The notes beneath the pieces are model-generated. The model did no database searches and was not told the DNA's origin. It worked only from the letters and a program-made list of their open reading frames with translations. A stretch of DNA of 64,000 bases. Origin: Apodemus sylvaticus. Lineage: Eukaryota > Chordata > Mammalia > Rodentia > Muridae. Positions 43,495 through 55,015 of this stretch are shown piece by piece; within the stretch, counting starts at the first letter, position 1, and the number at the start of each line of letters is the position of its first letter. The translations under genes and the position numbers were made by a program. The stretch is taken from contig NC_067485.1 of assembly GCF_947179515.1 (NCBI RefSeq), forward strand, positions 75,370,646-75,434,645, written 5' to 3'.

Positions 43495-43605
43495 GACTAC
43501 TTTGAGACAGTATCTTGCTGTGTAGTGAAGGGTGATTTGGACTCTCAAATCCTCCTGCCTCAGCCTTCCTACCACTGGGATTATAAGTGAACACCACCGG
43601 ACTCC
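43495..43605 (-). repeat. B1 SINE, antisense
   Basis: ctttgagacagtatcttgct gtgtagtg ... ctcctgcctcagccttccta ccactgggattataagtgaa caccac. Confidence 0.85.
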
Positions 43606-43658
43606 ATTGTTACCAGGCTTATAAAGTTGATTTGTTATAAAGACTGACATGAGTTGAA

Positions 43659-43677
43659 AGAGAGAGAGAGAGAGAGA
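43659..43677. repeat. Short (GA)n repeat
   Basis: About nine GA units. Confidence 0.9.
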
Positions 43678-43944
43678 TTTAATTTGTGGGGTTGTGCCCA
43701 GTACCTGGGCAGGGGTTTGTGAAATTACCACATTCTCCCGATCACCAGTCTTCCTGGTGCAAAATGTTCCTGATCTTCATGATTTGCTATACTATGTATG
43801 AAGTTACTGAATTTTCAGAGTTGTGGAAAAGCTGGGAGGAACATGAGGCTTACTTACTTCAGGGTCTTATCTTTACATAAGACCAAACAGGCTGTGCTGG
43901 GTTGCTTCAGTTATATTGTTCGTTTGCAGTAATGTCCATCAAAC

Positions 43945-44000
43945 CAAGGCTGTCAACCATACCAGGCAAGAGCTCTATCACTGAGCTGCGTCTCCAGGCT
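43945..44000 (-). repeat. ID SINE fragment, antisense
   Basis: ccaggcaagagctctatcac tgagctgcgtctccaggct is the reversed ID 5' half. Confidence 0.85.
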
Positions 44001-44039
44001 AGGTACCATAGTTTTCTGAATAACATTTCCTAAAAAGAT

Positions 44040-44230
44040 AAGCATAGCAGTACACATACGAAGTTTCTCCTACTGAGAAAACTGAGGTTAGAAGGATAAC
44101 TTGAGCTAAAGCATTTAAGGCCAACTTGAGCAATACAGAGAGATCCCACTTCAACAGAAGGAGAAGGGAAATGAAAGGAAGAAAGGAAAGTAGGAAGGAA
44201 GGAAAGAAGCGAGGGAGAGAGGGAAGGAAA
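44040..44230 (+). repeat. B1 SINE with expanded GGAA-type tail
   Basis: tcctactgagaaaactgagg ttagaaggataacttgagct ... aaggccaacttgagcaatac agagagatcc, then an A/G-rich tail to 44228. Confidence 0.75.
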
Positions 44231-44379
44231 TGTTTTCTAAAGCTCATCATGCACCATCACATCATTAGACCGCTGCTTCTAGGACATTGTACTTCCATGG
44301 ACACCAGGCCCATCTGGGTTCTCAAGAGTCTTAAGCTCTCTAAATAAGGCAGTGACTCGCCTCCGTGCCACTAGAGCTA

Positions 44380-44430
44380 CCACAATGCCCAGAACACATA
44401 ATATTGTCCATAAATATTGACTAAACAGAA
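44380..44430 (+). repeat. Possible MIR 3' end
   Basis: aatgcccagaacacataata ttgtccataaatattgacta resembles 'agtgcctggcacatagtaggtgctcaataaatatt'. Confidence 0.5.
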
Positions 44431-45056
44431 GGGACTGAAAAGAAGTTAAATGACTGGGTCACTGCATTGCATCTTCCAAGCCCTAAGCCCGCAGTCTCCT
44501 CACAATGTCCAATTAGCTTTACCCCACCAACTGTCTACAGTCTTCATTCGAGACTGGTAGGAAAATAGTAGCTTGTATCTGATCACATGTGATCCAGGGT
44601 TGACTCTTACAAACCGAACAAGAAAGCATTTTGAGCAAAAGAAAATCTCTTAACCTCTGGCAGGAAGAAAAATTAAAAATAAATATGATTACCTTGAGGG
44701 CAGAGGTTGGTAACAAAAGCCACATGAGACATATATACAGGTGCCGTAACAGTTTTCCTTCCGAAATATCAGTTCAGTGGTATGGGGAGGGGGGGAAGCT
44801 TGATATTTTTTTCTTAATTCAAAGGTAGTGGTTACAATCACTCGCAGGGTTAGTAAAGGCTGTTGAAACTGAATTTCCGTTGGTGGCTAATCCTCTGTCT
44901 TCCCCGGGTTCCTTTTAGACACCTGCCTGACATAGTACACTGCTAATGTTTGCAAATTCATCACTCTTTAGGAGGAACTGTCTACTTAGAGAAACACCGG
45001 TAAGTTTGGAACTGATCAGATTGGTTTCTGGGTTTTGGAGTCTTGTGGCATTTCAA
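44431..45056. other. Unassigned sequence
   Basis: Nothing recognised. Confidence 0.4.
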
Positions 45057-45119
45057 ATGTATGTATGTATGTATGTATGTATGTATGTATGTATGTATGT
45101 GTGATGTATGTATGAATGA

Positions 45120-45157
<38 letters not shown>
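45057..45157. repeat. (ATGT)n then (TG)n compound microsatellite
   Basis: About ten ATGT units, a short degenerate stretch, then about 19 TG units. Confidence 0.97.
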
Positions 45158-45158
<1 letters not shown>

Positions 45159-46640
45159 CCAGGCCTTCCCCGGGAACACTACGTATTGGGTGAATGAATC
45201 CACTATGCTCAGAGTAGGGGAAGTCAATGAAGCAGAAAGAACAATGCACTCAGATTCTGTGGCAGTGTCACCTGCATGTGAGTAATCTGTGGATTTTTCC
45301 TTAGGTCTTCACATTTATGAAGTTGTGACATTCTTGCTAGCAGAAATTTTGCCCTAAACCCCAAGGCTAGGTGACTTTAGAAGTGGAACCCAGGAGGCCC
45401 AGCCTCAGGAAGAGGAATTTTGTTTGTGCTTTGTCACATGCTCCTGAATGACATTTCCTCCCAATTTCACAAGCCTCTAATGGGACTAAATGACTTGTAG
45501 GGAGACCATACTAGCCTCAAGATACAGTGGATTTTGAAGGCAAGAAAACAAACCTAGATTTGAATAATTGCATTTTTATGAATGCAAGATGTTCAGGGAG
45601 TGTGCTGATCTAGTAGCTATGTGGTTACTGGGGTAGGTAAGTGTGACAAAGCTCATTGCTACCTTATCCTTTAGAGCCAACTCTTTTCTATCCCTTGTCA
45701 CCCCACCTAGGCCTTCTTTGTTTGTCATCTCTTAAAAAGTCCCTCCTTATTTTCCTATGCTGAGTATGACCAGATCCCAATTCCTTTAACCAACAACTTC
45801 TAATGACTCTTCATTCTGTATTTAGAGTTATATAGAGAATAGTAGTCAGGGACATGGTTATCATTTTATGTGGATGGGAATCACCTCTTCAGAAACTAGT
45901 AATTTCCCAGGCTTCTTGTGAATCTGAGTCTCAAACCAGATCCTGGGTTTCTATTCTGCTTGATAGAAACCATGGGTCTTGCCATGGGTGGGGGACCAGC
46001 ACTGCTTCTGGGTTATAACACATGTACAGACAACCCACATCCCACAAGCCATCAATCCTTCGTGGTCCCTGGGGTCTGGGAGAAGTCACTCATGGTTGTT
46101 ATAGACAGTGAAGGGAAGGGATCCTGGGCTACAAATGAGCAGCCATGGTGAAGGTGCCGCTTTTATCCTCAGGGAGAGCTTTTTAGACATTTTGTGGTCT
46201 TAACCTAAGTGTGCGTTTGAGGAAGGCCAGTGTGGGAAGGAATCTGGGAAGGAATCCTGATGGAGGCCCAAGAGAGGACCCGTTCCCAATCCAGACATGG
46301 CCGCACATGGCTTAGAGCCCTTTGGAGACAGTTTCAGATGAGGAACCCGGCAACAATCAACACTAAGTCACAGCGCCTGCTAGACGGTGCACAATCTCCA
46401 TCGCTGACCGCACGGTTCCCTCAGTCTTTTCAGTATTTTTTTCCCAAGTGGGAAATATGATCTGCTTGGTAGCCAGGAAAGAATTCCACTGGCAAGTCCC
46501 TATTACTCATTTCCCTGGACTAAGATACAAACAGTGTAAACCTGTTTTGTAAGAAAGGAAACATGTTCCTCTAGTGCTGAGAGCCTAGGCTTGCTTTTGA
46601 AGGATCATTTTCTAGATCCAGAAGTACTGCTATCCATCAG
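45158..46640. other. Unassigned sequence
   Basis: About 1.5 kb without recognised repeats. Frames of 76-77 codons (45918-46151, 46230-46460) show no family. Several CpGs cluster at 46295-46410. Confidence 0.45.
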
Positions 46641-47193
46641 GATTCCTCCTCCTCTTCTTCTTCTCCTCTCTCCTCCCCTCCCTCCTCTCCCCTCCCCCCT
46701 CCTCTTTCCTCCTTTCCCCTCCCCCTCCTCTCTCCTTCCCTCCCTCCTCTCCCTTCCCCCCTCTCCTCTCTCCTCCCCTCCCTCCCTTCCCCTCCCTCCC
46801 CTCCCCTACCCCCTTCCTCTCCTCCCCTCTTTTTCCTTCCCCTCCCTCCCCTCCCCTACCCCCTCTCCTCTCCTCCCTTCTTTTCCCTTCCCCTCTCCTC
46901 CCCTTTTCCTTTCCCCTCCCCTCCCCTTCCCTCCCTTCTCTTCTCCTTCCCTCCCCTCCCCTCTCCTCTCCTCCCCCTCCTCCCCTCCACCTCCTCCCTT
47001 CCCCTCCCCTCTCCCTTCCCCCTCCTTCCATCCCCCTCCCGTCTCTTCTCCTCTCCTCCCCTTTCTTTCCCTCCTCCCCTTCTCCCCTCTTCTCTTCCTC
47101 TCCCTCCCCTCCTTTCCTCTCCCTTCCCCTCCCTTCCCCTCCTCCCCTTCTCCCCTCTTCTCCTCCTCTCCCTCCTCCCTGTCTTCTTTTCCC
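46641..47193. repeat. 553-bp polypyrimidine tract (CCCCT/CTTCC)n
   Basis: Nearly pure C/T on the + strand, richer in TTCC than the tract at 14998. The open frames (201 codons plus, 133 and 121 minus) arise because no stop codon can form. Confidence 0.98.
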
Positions 47194-47277
47194 TAGTTAT
47201 GGAGGCCCAGCTGCCCTCCAACTCAATCTTCCTGCTTCAGCTTCCTAAGTGTATTCCCTGTGGGATAGTGTCCTTTT

Positions 47278-47461
47278 TTTGGTTTTTGTTTGTTTGTTTA
47301 TTTGTTTGTTTGTTTGTTTTTTCGAGACAGGGTTTCTCTGTATAGTCCTGGCTGTCCTGGAACTCACTCTGTAGACCAGGCTGGCCTCGAACTCAGAAAT
47401 CCACCTGCCTCTGCCTCCCAGAGTGCTGGGATTACAGGTGTGTGCCACCACGCCCGGCTGG
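47278..47461 (-). repeat. B1 SINE, antisense, young, with (TTTG)n tail
   Basis: Near-consensus reversed B1: gagacagggtttctctgtat agtcctggctgtcctggaac ... gggattacaggtgtgtgcca ccacgcccggc. The tail on + is TTTG units (47284-47320). High similarity to the murine B1 consensus suggests recent insertion. Confidence 0.97.
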
Positions 47462-47631
47462 ATAGTGCCCTTTTAATACCAGGTTTTAGAAGGTAATGAT
47501 AAGGGTCCATCTTGTTAAATAAATGGCTTTATTGTCAAAAAATTACTTTTAGTACATTTCATTGTTAGGCTCCCACTTTTCAATAATTTATTATTATAGT
47601 AACCATTATTGGCTTTGTTATTGACAATTAT

Positions 47632-47752
47632 CAGGACCATAGTATCTTCACTGAGCATTCTTATATTTTAGCGTCTTCTTCTGCTCCCTGTCTATCCATT
47701 GTATGCAACTATAGACACCCACTTGAGCTGTTAAGAGAATATCCTACCAACA
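47632..47752 (+). repeat. 120-bp direct repeat, copy 1
   Basis: From caggaccatagtatcttc to gagaatatcctaccaaca. It repeats at 48117-48233 with roughly 80-85% identity by eye. Confidence 0.9.
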
Positions 47753-47799
47753 AACAGTGTCCCATCTCACTCCCCTCACCTAAAAATCTGCCACCCACA

Positions 47800-48000
47800 G
47801 CAGCATTGGAGGGTTAGCTCAGCAATGAAGAACATGAATCGATCTTCCAAAGGATCATATTCCGTTCCACGTACCCACGTCAAATGGCTCACAATTGTTT
47901 ATAACTGTAGCTTCAGGGAATCAATGTCTTCTGCACTAATGTCTATGTGTTTCTTACATAAATACTCACATGTGCACATTAAAATTAATAAATAGATAGC
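47800..48000 (+). repeat. B2/B3-type SINE, old
   Basis: cattggagggttagctcagc aatgaagaacatgaatcgat ... ggctcacaattgtttataac tgtagcttcagggaatc ... ctcacatgtgcacattaaaa ttaataaa. Confidence 0.78.
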
Positions 48001-48031
48001 CCAGTCTAGTGAATAAGCTCATGATAGCATT

Positions 48032-48064
48032 GTTTTTTTTTTTTTTTGTTTTTTTTTTTTTTTT
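48032..48064. repeat. T-rich homopolymer
   Basis: Two T runs split by one G. Confidence 0.95.
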
Positions 48065-48116
48065 GGTTAAGTTCCTTTACATGCTAGTAGTATGTTTCAC
48101 TTAGGTTTGACTAAGT

Positions 48117-48233
48117 CAGGACCATAGTATCTTCTATGAATGTTCATATATTCTAGCAACTTCTTCTGCTCCCAGTCCATCCTATGCAGCTATTTACACC
48201 CACTTGAACTGTTAAGAGAATATCCTACCAACA
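48117..48233 (+). repeat. 120-bp direct repeat, copy 2
   Basis: Second copy of the 47632-47752 segment, ending in the same gagaatatcctaccaaca. Confidence 0.9.
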
Positions 48234-49194
48234 GAGTCTAGGTTATGTAATTAAATCTATAAACTTCTAGCTTGGATGTTCTGAATATTTATCTCCCTAA
48301 AAATCCCACACTTAACTTTATTGTAAGGAACTAATTTCTGAAGAATATAAGTTTGTTTTCTCTATACACAAATAATTTTTTTCTACCTGTCCATCCTACT
48401 GAGATTTTGTCTTTAAGTGCAGGAATTATTTCTAAGTCTCTACTTCTTTTGACTATATTTGACTATCATTGTATTAATATAAATGAATTATGCACCATAA
48501 AATTTTAATATATAGGAATGAAAATGGAGATGTTTAGTCCATGAGCTGTATTTTACACTTAGTATTTAGGTTAAACCACTAGCCTGAAAGGCAAAGATAA
48601 TTCACACCTTAGGCAAAAAGGCTCAGGAAGGTTGTCATTGCCTAAGACCCACACTTGGAGGGAGAATGTCCACTAGGCCCCAGTTTGTGGTTCTTGGATC
48701 ACTGTTTTTTACCCAACTGCTTTGCAGTAGAGATTGCATTCATCACCAAGAATAACATGTGCTCCCTTTGGACCCAACATTTTCTCCCGAAGATGGCCAA
48801 AGCAAAGTGCTATGCAACCAAACCTAGAGGAGGAACAGTCAAAGTAGAATGTGATGGAGACCTGTGACTTTCGATTTGATGCAGTCACATGTGACATTGA
48901 AATTTCCTTTCCCAACACCTATCAAGGCCATTATAAGAAAAGAAAACTGAAGAATAGAAAGACTGTAGTGTAGAATCAGTCTACTTACTTGCTTTACCCC
49001 CGGCACCCACCCCATGAACTGTGCTATTATTCTGTTCCTGGGTAGTATTCTGTTCCTATCTAACTGACTGTGTGGCTTAAAACACCATGTATTTGTAGTG
49101 CTGGGTTCAAGTAGATTGCTTTTGTCAATCCCCCAATGAGGAAACTATATTCTTTAATTGTGACTGTTCCCCTTTTTGAGGATTTCTCTGTGTC

Positions 49195-49198
<4 letters not shown>
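48234..49198. other. Unassigned sequence
   Basis: A 70-codon plus-strand frame (48655-48867) has no recognised family. The rest is AT-rich. Confidence 0.4.

Positions 49199-49265
<67 letters not shown>
49199..49265. repeat. (CT)33 microsatellite
   Basis: Pure CT units located exactly where the A-tail of the adjoining minus-strand B1 should be. Confidence 0.98.
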
Positions 49266-49268
<3 letters not shown>

Positions 49269-49412
49269 ATTTTTTGGGATAGGGTTTCTCTGTGTAGCCC
49301 TGGCTGTCCTGGAACTCACTTTGTAGATCAGGCTGGCCTTGAACTCAGAAACCTGCCTGCCTCTGCCTCCCAAGTGCTGGGATTAAAGGTGTGCACCACC
49401 ACTGCCTGACTC
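49266..49412 (-). repeat. B1 SINE, antisense, young
   Basis: gggatagggtttctctgtgt agccctggctgtcctggaac tcactttgtagatcaggctg ... ccaagtgctgggattaaagg tgtgcaccacc; full length and close to consensus. Confidence 0.97.
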
Positions 49413-49494
49413 CATTGTTTCTTAAAAAGACTGTAGCTGAAGGCTTGACTAGAGGTAAGGCTGTGCATTTGGATGGCTTTCTTTATATGTGTTT

Positions 49495-49670
49495 CTACTG
49501 CTTTGCTCTCCCCATTCTCTTCCTTATCTCCACGTTCATCCTCATCCTTTCTATGCTACTTCTTTCTATACTACATCCTTTCTACACATTCTTCTTTCTC
49601 TACTCTTCCCATTTCTTGCATTTCCTTTCTTTTTTCCCCTCTTCTCCCTCCTCTTCTTTTCTTCTCTTGC
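49495..49670. repeat. Pyrimidine-rich low-complexity segment
   Basis: Irregular C/T-rich stretch giving three overlapping hydrophobic frames. Not coding. Confidence 0.7.
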
Positions 49671-49829
49671 CATGAAAACTTCAAAAGGAGGGAACCAACC
49701 AGTAGTCCAGTGTAGGTTTAGATTTTTTGAATGTACATTTGATAAGAGTTCTCAAACAGTTTGACCCCTATTTCAGTTCACCGTTCAAGGGTAGGGGAGA
49801 CAAGATGGTAAATAGAACAAGGGGATGTG

Positions 49830-50420
49830 GACCTGTTTAGAAGTAATTCTTTGGGGTGATTTCAACCTCTGTCAGGATATCAGCAGTCCAGTTTGGTAGT
49901 GTCAGGATAGCAGACATGAATCAGTAGTGGTGGCATGATAGCAGAAACCATCAGGGCTCTGCTGAATTGGAACTGGACAGCTGGAACCACAAGGACCAGG
50001 TGGGACACCATGAGAAGTTCTCTGTTGTGCCTCTCTCAGTAAAGCAAGAGAAGCTTGGAGAAGATCTGTAACCAATGAAGCATTGCAAAGCCAGGTATAT
50101 GAGCAGACGGTAACTGTTTACTATCTCTAAACATCAGATGTCCTCCTATGGGTCTTGCCTTCACAAAACACCATGTGAGTCTGTGTCAGTAAAACACCAG
50201 ATGAGTCTGAATCATCTGACATATCCAGAAGATTCCACTTCACAGGCATGATGTCTATGAACCACAACAACCAGAATGGCACGATAACTCTAAGGATGCT
50301 ATAGTGAAAACTCTATCATGGCAGTAATGCACAGCTTTGACTTAAAGCCCTCTCAATAATAGGGACACAATGCCTGGTACTGGAAACTTAGCCAACCACT
50401 TAGTGAAGGCATGGATTTTG
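49830..50420. repeat. Possible rodent LTR-like interspersed repeat (family unnamed)
   Basis: Sections such as tggaaccacaaggaccaggt and gacaccatgagaagttctct remind me of a moderately repeated mouse element, but the family, strand and limits cannot be fixed by eye. Confidence 0.35.
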
Positions 50421-50689
50421 GAGGAAAACCTACGAATATCACTCTAATAAGCCATCATAATTTATAGCTATAGTCTAAAGATTTAATTTCTTACTTACAG
50501 GTAAGGGAATGTAGTTCTCACCTCTTATCAAAGAAATTTCTCTTTGAAACAGATAGAAAACATCACAGAAAGTCATACCCAATCAAAATGCAGAAAGCAA
50601 GAGATTATGTGATGACCAGGCTGACTACATAATTTCTTAACAATGTAGACTGTGCATATATACCTAATGCATGTAAATTAACTAGAGAT

Positions 50690-50827
50690 AAGCATAGTGG
50701 CACATATATGTCATTTCAATACCTGGGAGACAGAGACAGAGAATCTAAAGCTCAAAATCGTTGTTATCTCTAGTGAATTTAGGGCCAGTCTGAGTTCTTG
50801 GGTTCAATGAGACCATGTTTAAAGGAG

Positions 50828-50828
<1 letters not shown>
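50690..50828 (+). repeat. B1 SINE, diverged
   Basis: gcatagtggcacatatatgt catttcaatacctgggagac ... gccagtctgagttcttgggt tcaatgagaccatgttt. Confidence 0.78.
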
Positions 50829-50865
<37 letters not shown>

Positions 50866-50868
50866 ACG
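50829..50868. repeat. (CA)n microsatellite at a SINE tail
   Basis: About 18 CA units directly after the B1. Confidence 0.95.
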
Positions 50869-51861
50869 GGGAGGGGGAGTTGTAGGGAGGAAAACAACAG
50901 TTGGTACTTGTTGAATATTGATTGTTATTTATCATTGCTACTTAATTTTGCTTGAACTCTACAAAACGGCACCTAAACAAGTGCAATGGTAGCATTGGCT
51001 TACCCTGATGGGCTTGCCTATCCACTGGACCATACCCATGTATCCATGTTGCCTCTGGTATCAGAACATATGCTCCCTGCTTCCAGGCTTGTTAATTTTT
51101 CATGGGGACATTTTAAATGCTTACTCTAGAAAAGATGTCTATTCATGCCCAGAAATGAATATGCAGAAGGAAGACCCGGCTGTCTCCTGGATCACATCTT
51201 GTTTATTCAGTTCCATCCTCCACATGGAGCTTGCTGGACGGTAGGAGGGAGTGCTAGGGTCACCAGGCTGCAAATAGATACTTCAAGACCTTATTCTCAG
51301 AAGCAGGGCTTCAGAGAGTACCCTCCTAATGCTGGTGACCTGGAACGGCAACACTGGTATTTTCACAGCAAGAGAGAGTTGGCCAACTCATATGGGTTAA
51401 CTGGATACAATTAGGATACATTCAGCTTTCGAATCTAAGAGTGACCCTAGAAACATGATTTTCTTTGACCTAGTCAGCATCTTCCATTCTCCTGTGGCTG
51501 CAGGCATTTCCAGCATGTGGGAGGTAGACCGTCCCAATTCTCTTAGCACAGCAGTTCTTGCTCTGCATACTGGTGATATTTCATTCCTCTTTAGCATGGG
51601 ATAGCGCTGCACGGCAGATGCAGGCAGCCGGCCGTGTTAAGGTGACTCTAGCCTTGCAGGTCATATAACTTCTGCCCTCCCAAGAAACATCAGAAGAGAA
51701 TTAAGCAACATCCCAGTGCTATCTTGCCAATACTATGTTCAGGAAATATTGTTGACTACAATTACCACTTAAGAACCCTTTGTTCCCCCTGGACCTTGGC
51801 AACTTAGGGAGAAACTAAGTAGCTTGGACTGACACTAATAAAGCAACTGTCAAAGAACCAG
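50869..51861. other. Unassigned sequence
   Basis: About 1 kb with no repeat recognised. Frames of 71-89 codons at 51008-51612 have no recognised domain. Confidence 0.45.
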
Positions 51862-51995
51862 GTAATGCTGGGAGTGGTGGTGCTTGCCTATCATCTCTGT
51901 ATCCTCGGGTTAAGTAGGAAGATTGCACTGAGTTCAAGGCCAGTTTGGGGGCATAAAAGCAAGGTTCTGTCTTGAAAATGGAAAAATAAAATAAA
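51862..51995 (+). repeat. B1 SINE
   Basis: gctgggagtggtggtgcttg cctatcatctctgtatcctc ... gagttcaaggccagtttggg ... A-rich tail with AAAT units. Confidence 0.85.
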
Positions 51996-52291
51996 AAGGG
52001 AAATCTTGGAAATTAGGAGTGCTTTGTCATGCATGATACACACCATAACATATTATCATTACCCTTCTTATTGTTGTTAATAAATGATCAAAGGACTCAG
52101 ACCATGTTTGTTTGCTTTGTTTTGTTACAATTCACTGAACTCCCTAAAGGGATAGTCAAAGAATAACATGGTCCTGGTTATATTATGTATCTTGTGCTTC
52201 CAAAAAGTCAGTGTAACAAATTAATTTATAAAATCATTTGGGCAGAGATTTCAAATGAAACTGTCATTGATTGCATATTTGGTTTCGCTTG
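51996..52291. other. Unassigned sequence
   Basis: Nothing recognised. Confidence 0.4.
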
Positions 52292-52690
52292 TGTCTTAGG
52301 GTTATCACTGCTATGATAAAATGCCATGAACAAAAGCATCTTAGAAAGGAAAGGGTTTATGTGGCTTACACACCCCAAGTCACAGTCTATTGAAGAAAGC
52401 CTAGGAGGAAACTTAAGCTGGGCAGGAACTTGGAGGCAGGAGCTGAATCAGAGACCATGGAAGAGTGTTGCTTACTGGCTTACTCCTCACAGCTTGCTCA
52501 GCTGATGGAACCCAGGACCATCAGCCCAGGGGTGGTGACACCTGAAGCTGGCTGGACCCTCCCAAGTCAGTCAATAATGTAAAAAAAATGCTCTATAGGC
52601 ATGCCTTCTATCTTCTATCTCAATTGAGATTCTCTCCTGTCACATGACTTTAGCTTGTATAAAGTTGATATAAAACTATTCAGTATAGCA
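52292..52690 (-). mobile_element. Rodent LTR-like repeat (MaLR/ORR1-MT type), near full length, antisense
   Basis: On + it starts tgtcttagggttatcactgc, includes aggaaagggtttatgtggct (sense AATAAA-like region), gaggcaggagctgaatcaga, ggaacccaggaccatcagcc, and ends tataaaactattcagtatagca. No coding sequence adjoins. Family resolution needs a consensus search. Confidence 0.65.
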
Positions 52691-53439
52691 GGGTAGCTAG
52701 CTAGCTTTCATAGAAGTTGTAATGAGGCCAGAGAGAATCTAAAAGCCAATGATGGATGGCAGAGCTAGGAAATGTTGTCTTCTGGACATAGCATGCCTAC
52801 TATATTCATGAACTCACAGCAACTGCGCAAGACCTGCCCAAGATGAAGCTAGTCAAAATGTAAACATAGATGGAGGAGGACCTCATGGGTCCTCCACCCT
52901 TACTTGTAGAGCTAGCTATTGGCCATTAATGGCTGCTGAGGGAAAGGGGATATTTTTCTTAGGCTGCCCATGTTTTATAATACATTACCACACAACTATG
53001 ATTATGCAAACAACCTTACTTAAACTGAACCATAAAATGAAAATGATTCTAAAGTAAGAAGAAGGACTTGTTGGGAAGCTGAGGAGGTTTGCAGTAACAG
53101 AGTTCATCACACACCCCATTCCGGAGAGGAGTAAGGCCATCTGATTGGCACTGAGGAGCTCCCTGTGAGGACTGATATGGTGGATTGATCAAATGATGAT
53201 GAACGGAGGGGAGGGAACAGAGGCTACCAGTTCCTTTAATGAGGAGACAGTACATTAAAGATTTGCAGTGAATCACAGATCCAGCTTGCTATGCACTGTG
53301 TATGTGCCAAACATAGCTTTGTGATGATTGATACTTTATTCCCACCAAGATAATTAGCTACTAGGAGTAGCTCAGGCTATAGCTGAGGAGATATTCTGCA
53401 ACTGAGGAGGTGTAGGGCAAGATTTTGGGACAAATGTAA
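52691..53439. other. Unassigned sequence
   Basis: Nothing recognised. Confidence 0.4.
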
Positions 53440-53640
53440 TTTAAAAAATATAGTACCTTTGTTAATTCTGTGAGAATTCTGAACATTGCAGTCTGATCAT
53501 ATTTACCCCTGACTCCTCCCAGATCCACCTCACGACTCTCTTCCAAGTTCCTATTACCTTTATGCTTTTTAATAACCTAGAGTCTCATTTGTGTTGCCCA
53601 TACCCGCATGGTGTGTGACAAATAGAATTCTCAACCAGGA
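53440..53640 (-). mobile_element. L1 3' UTR fragment, minus strand (copy A)
   Basis: gcagtctgatcatatttacc cctgactcctcccagatcca ... aataacctagagtctcattt gtgttgcccatacc is the reversed 3' region of an older rodent L1. Confidence 0.72.
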
Positions 53641-53849
53641 AGGGCCAGTGATGTGAATTAGTTGAAAGGGAAGGACCATGCCTTCTTACCTATTCTATAA
53701 CAAGGGGGAATTCTGAATCCTGAGTTGGGTGGGTCCTTGATCACAATAATAATAAATCTTGTGACCTATATGATTCTCATGTTCCATACTTCTAAATGAT
53801 AATGGAGCTAATTGATAATTCTTTGGACATATCATGTAAACACCTTTAA

Positions 53850-53990
53850 AATATTTTTATCAATTCTCTGAGAATTTTATCAATGTATTTTGATCATATA
53901 TACCTCCCATTTCCCTCCCACTAACTATTTACAGATCTATCCTCACCTCCAACTTTGATATTAACTCCTTTTACTTCCACAGCAGATTTC
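53850..53990 (-). mobile_element. L1 3' UTR fragment, minus strand (copy B)
   Basis: aatgtattttgatcatatat acctcccatttccctcccac and the following tccac-type end parallel copy A; an independent, shorter insertion of the same L1 region. Confidence 0.68.
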
Positions 53991-54369
53991 TATAGACTAA
54001 TAAGATCACTTATTTGCCTTGAAGATTGATGTTGATTACCACTGTGAGATTACTGGTTGGAGGATGGCTTTGATCCTCAAAATGGCTGGAATTAATACTC
54101 CTGTTGAGATCCAAGTCTCATAATTAAAAAATAAAGTCAGTTAGACATAGCATCAAACTTCCTTCTAAATATCTATGCTAGATGCCATAAACAAAAGCCA
54201 TTCTTGGTCTTAATCAGAGAAGCCTTTCTTTGAAACAAATGACCATGAATGTAGAGTTATTGCTGCCTAAGATGCTGAGAATAAGGGACAGCCAAGAACT
54301 GAATCCAAACAAGACATTTACACACCCCCACTGAGGCTCCAGAAAAAATGTGGAAGAAGAGTCAGGAAT
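53991..54369. other. Unassigned sequence
   Basis: Nothing recognised. Confidence 0.4.
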
Positions 54370-54477
54370 CTTCTTCTTCTTCTTCTTCTTCTTCTTCTTC
54401 TTCTTCTTCTTCTTCTTCTTCTTCTTCTTCTTCTTCTTCTTCTTCTTCTTCTATCTTCTTCTTCTTCTTCTTCTTCT
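54370..54477. repeat. (CTT)n / (GAA)n triplet microsatellite
   Basis: About 27 uninterrupted triplets (54370-54452), one interruption (cta), then about eight more. Confidence 0.98.
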
Positions 54478-55015
54478 TTTCTTCTTCCAGCTAGCAAGTA
54501 TTTGCTTTATCCTCTAACAAGCTGGTTTGGGCACTTCCCCTCCCCTCTGCATGAGAAGGTTCTCCTGTGGCTAAGGCAATGACTTTGTTACATGCCTTTG
54601 CTTTTAGGACTCTCTATTCTTGGATTTACTTAGATTCTTTCTATCCTTTTCTCCTGGCAGGGGAAACTGGCCTTTTAATACACGCATTGTTGCTTTCACT
54701 CTTCTTTCTGATTTTATTCTTATTCAGACAAAATATCTCATTCATAGAGGAAATATTTAAACAAGATGACATGGTTTCAACTGTCCTTTTCTTGCCTATC
54801 TACAATTCCTACAGATGCCTGGGCTCTTAGAAACAAAACACAGTCTCTGAGCTGTGAGGCACCTTTCAGTGTGGCTTACAAAGGAAGATCTACCCAATTG
54901 TGTCCTGCTGAGAAGACAGCAGAGTTCAGAGCAGGCATCTGCTCCCTGAAAAAGATTTCTTTTGAAAATTCTCCACAAGTATCCAAGCAGTTCTCAAGTC
55001 CCAGCTGGCTAAGAC
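54478..55015. other. Unassigned sequence
   Basis: Two 87-codon plus-strand frames (54567-54830 and 54766-55029) overlap in different phases without recognised domains. Confidence 0.4.

Noticed and set aside
46591..47221. 201-codon plus and 121-133 codon minus frames
   Set aside because: Same cause: a polypyrimidine tract read in both strands.
47245..47496. 68-codon frames on both strands resembling frequently deposited 'unnamed protein' entries
   Set aside because: Pure B1 SINE sequence in both orientations.
48655..48867. 70-codon frame containing MAKAKCYATKPRGG
   Set aside because: Looks gene-like by composition, but no family is recognised, no splice or retrocopy signs are seen, and a minus-strand frame covers the same bases.
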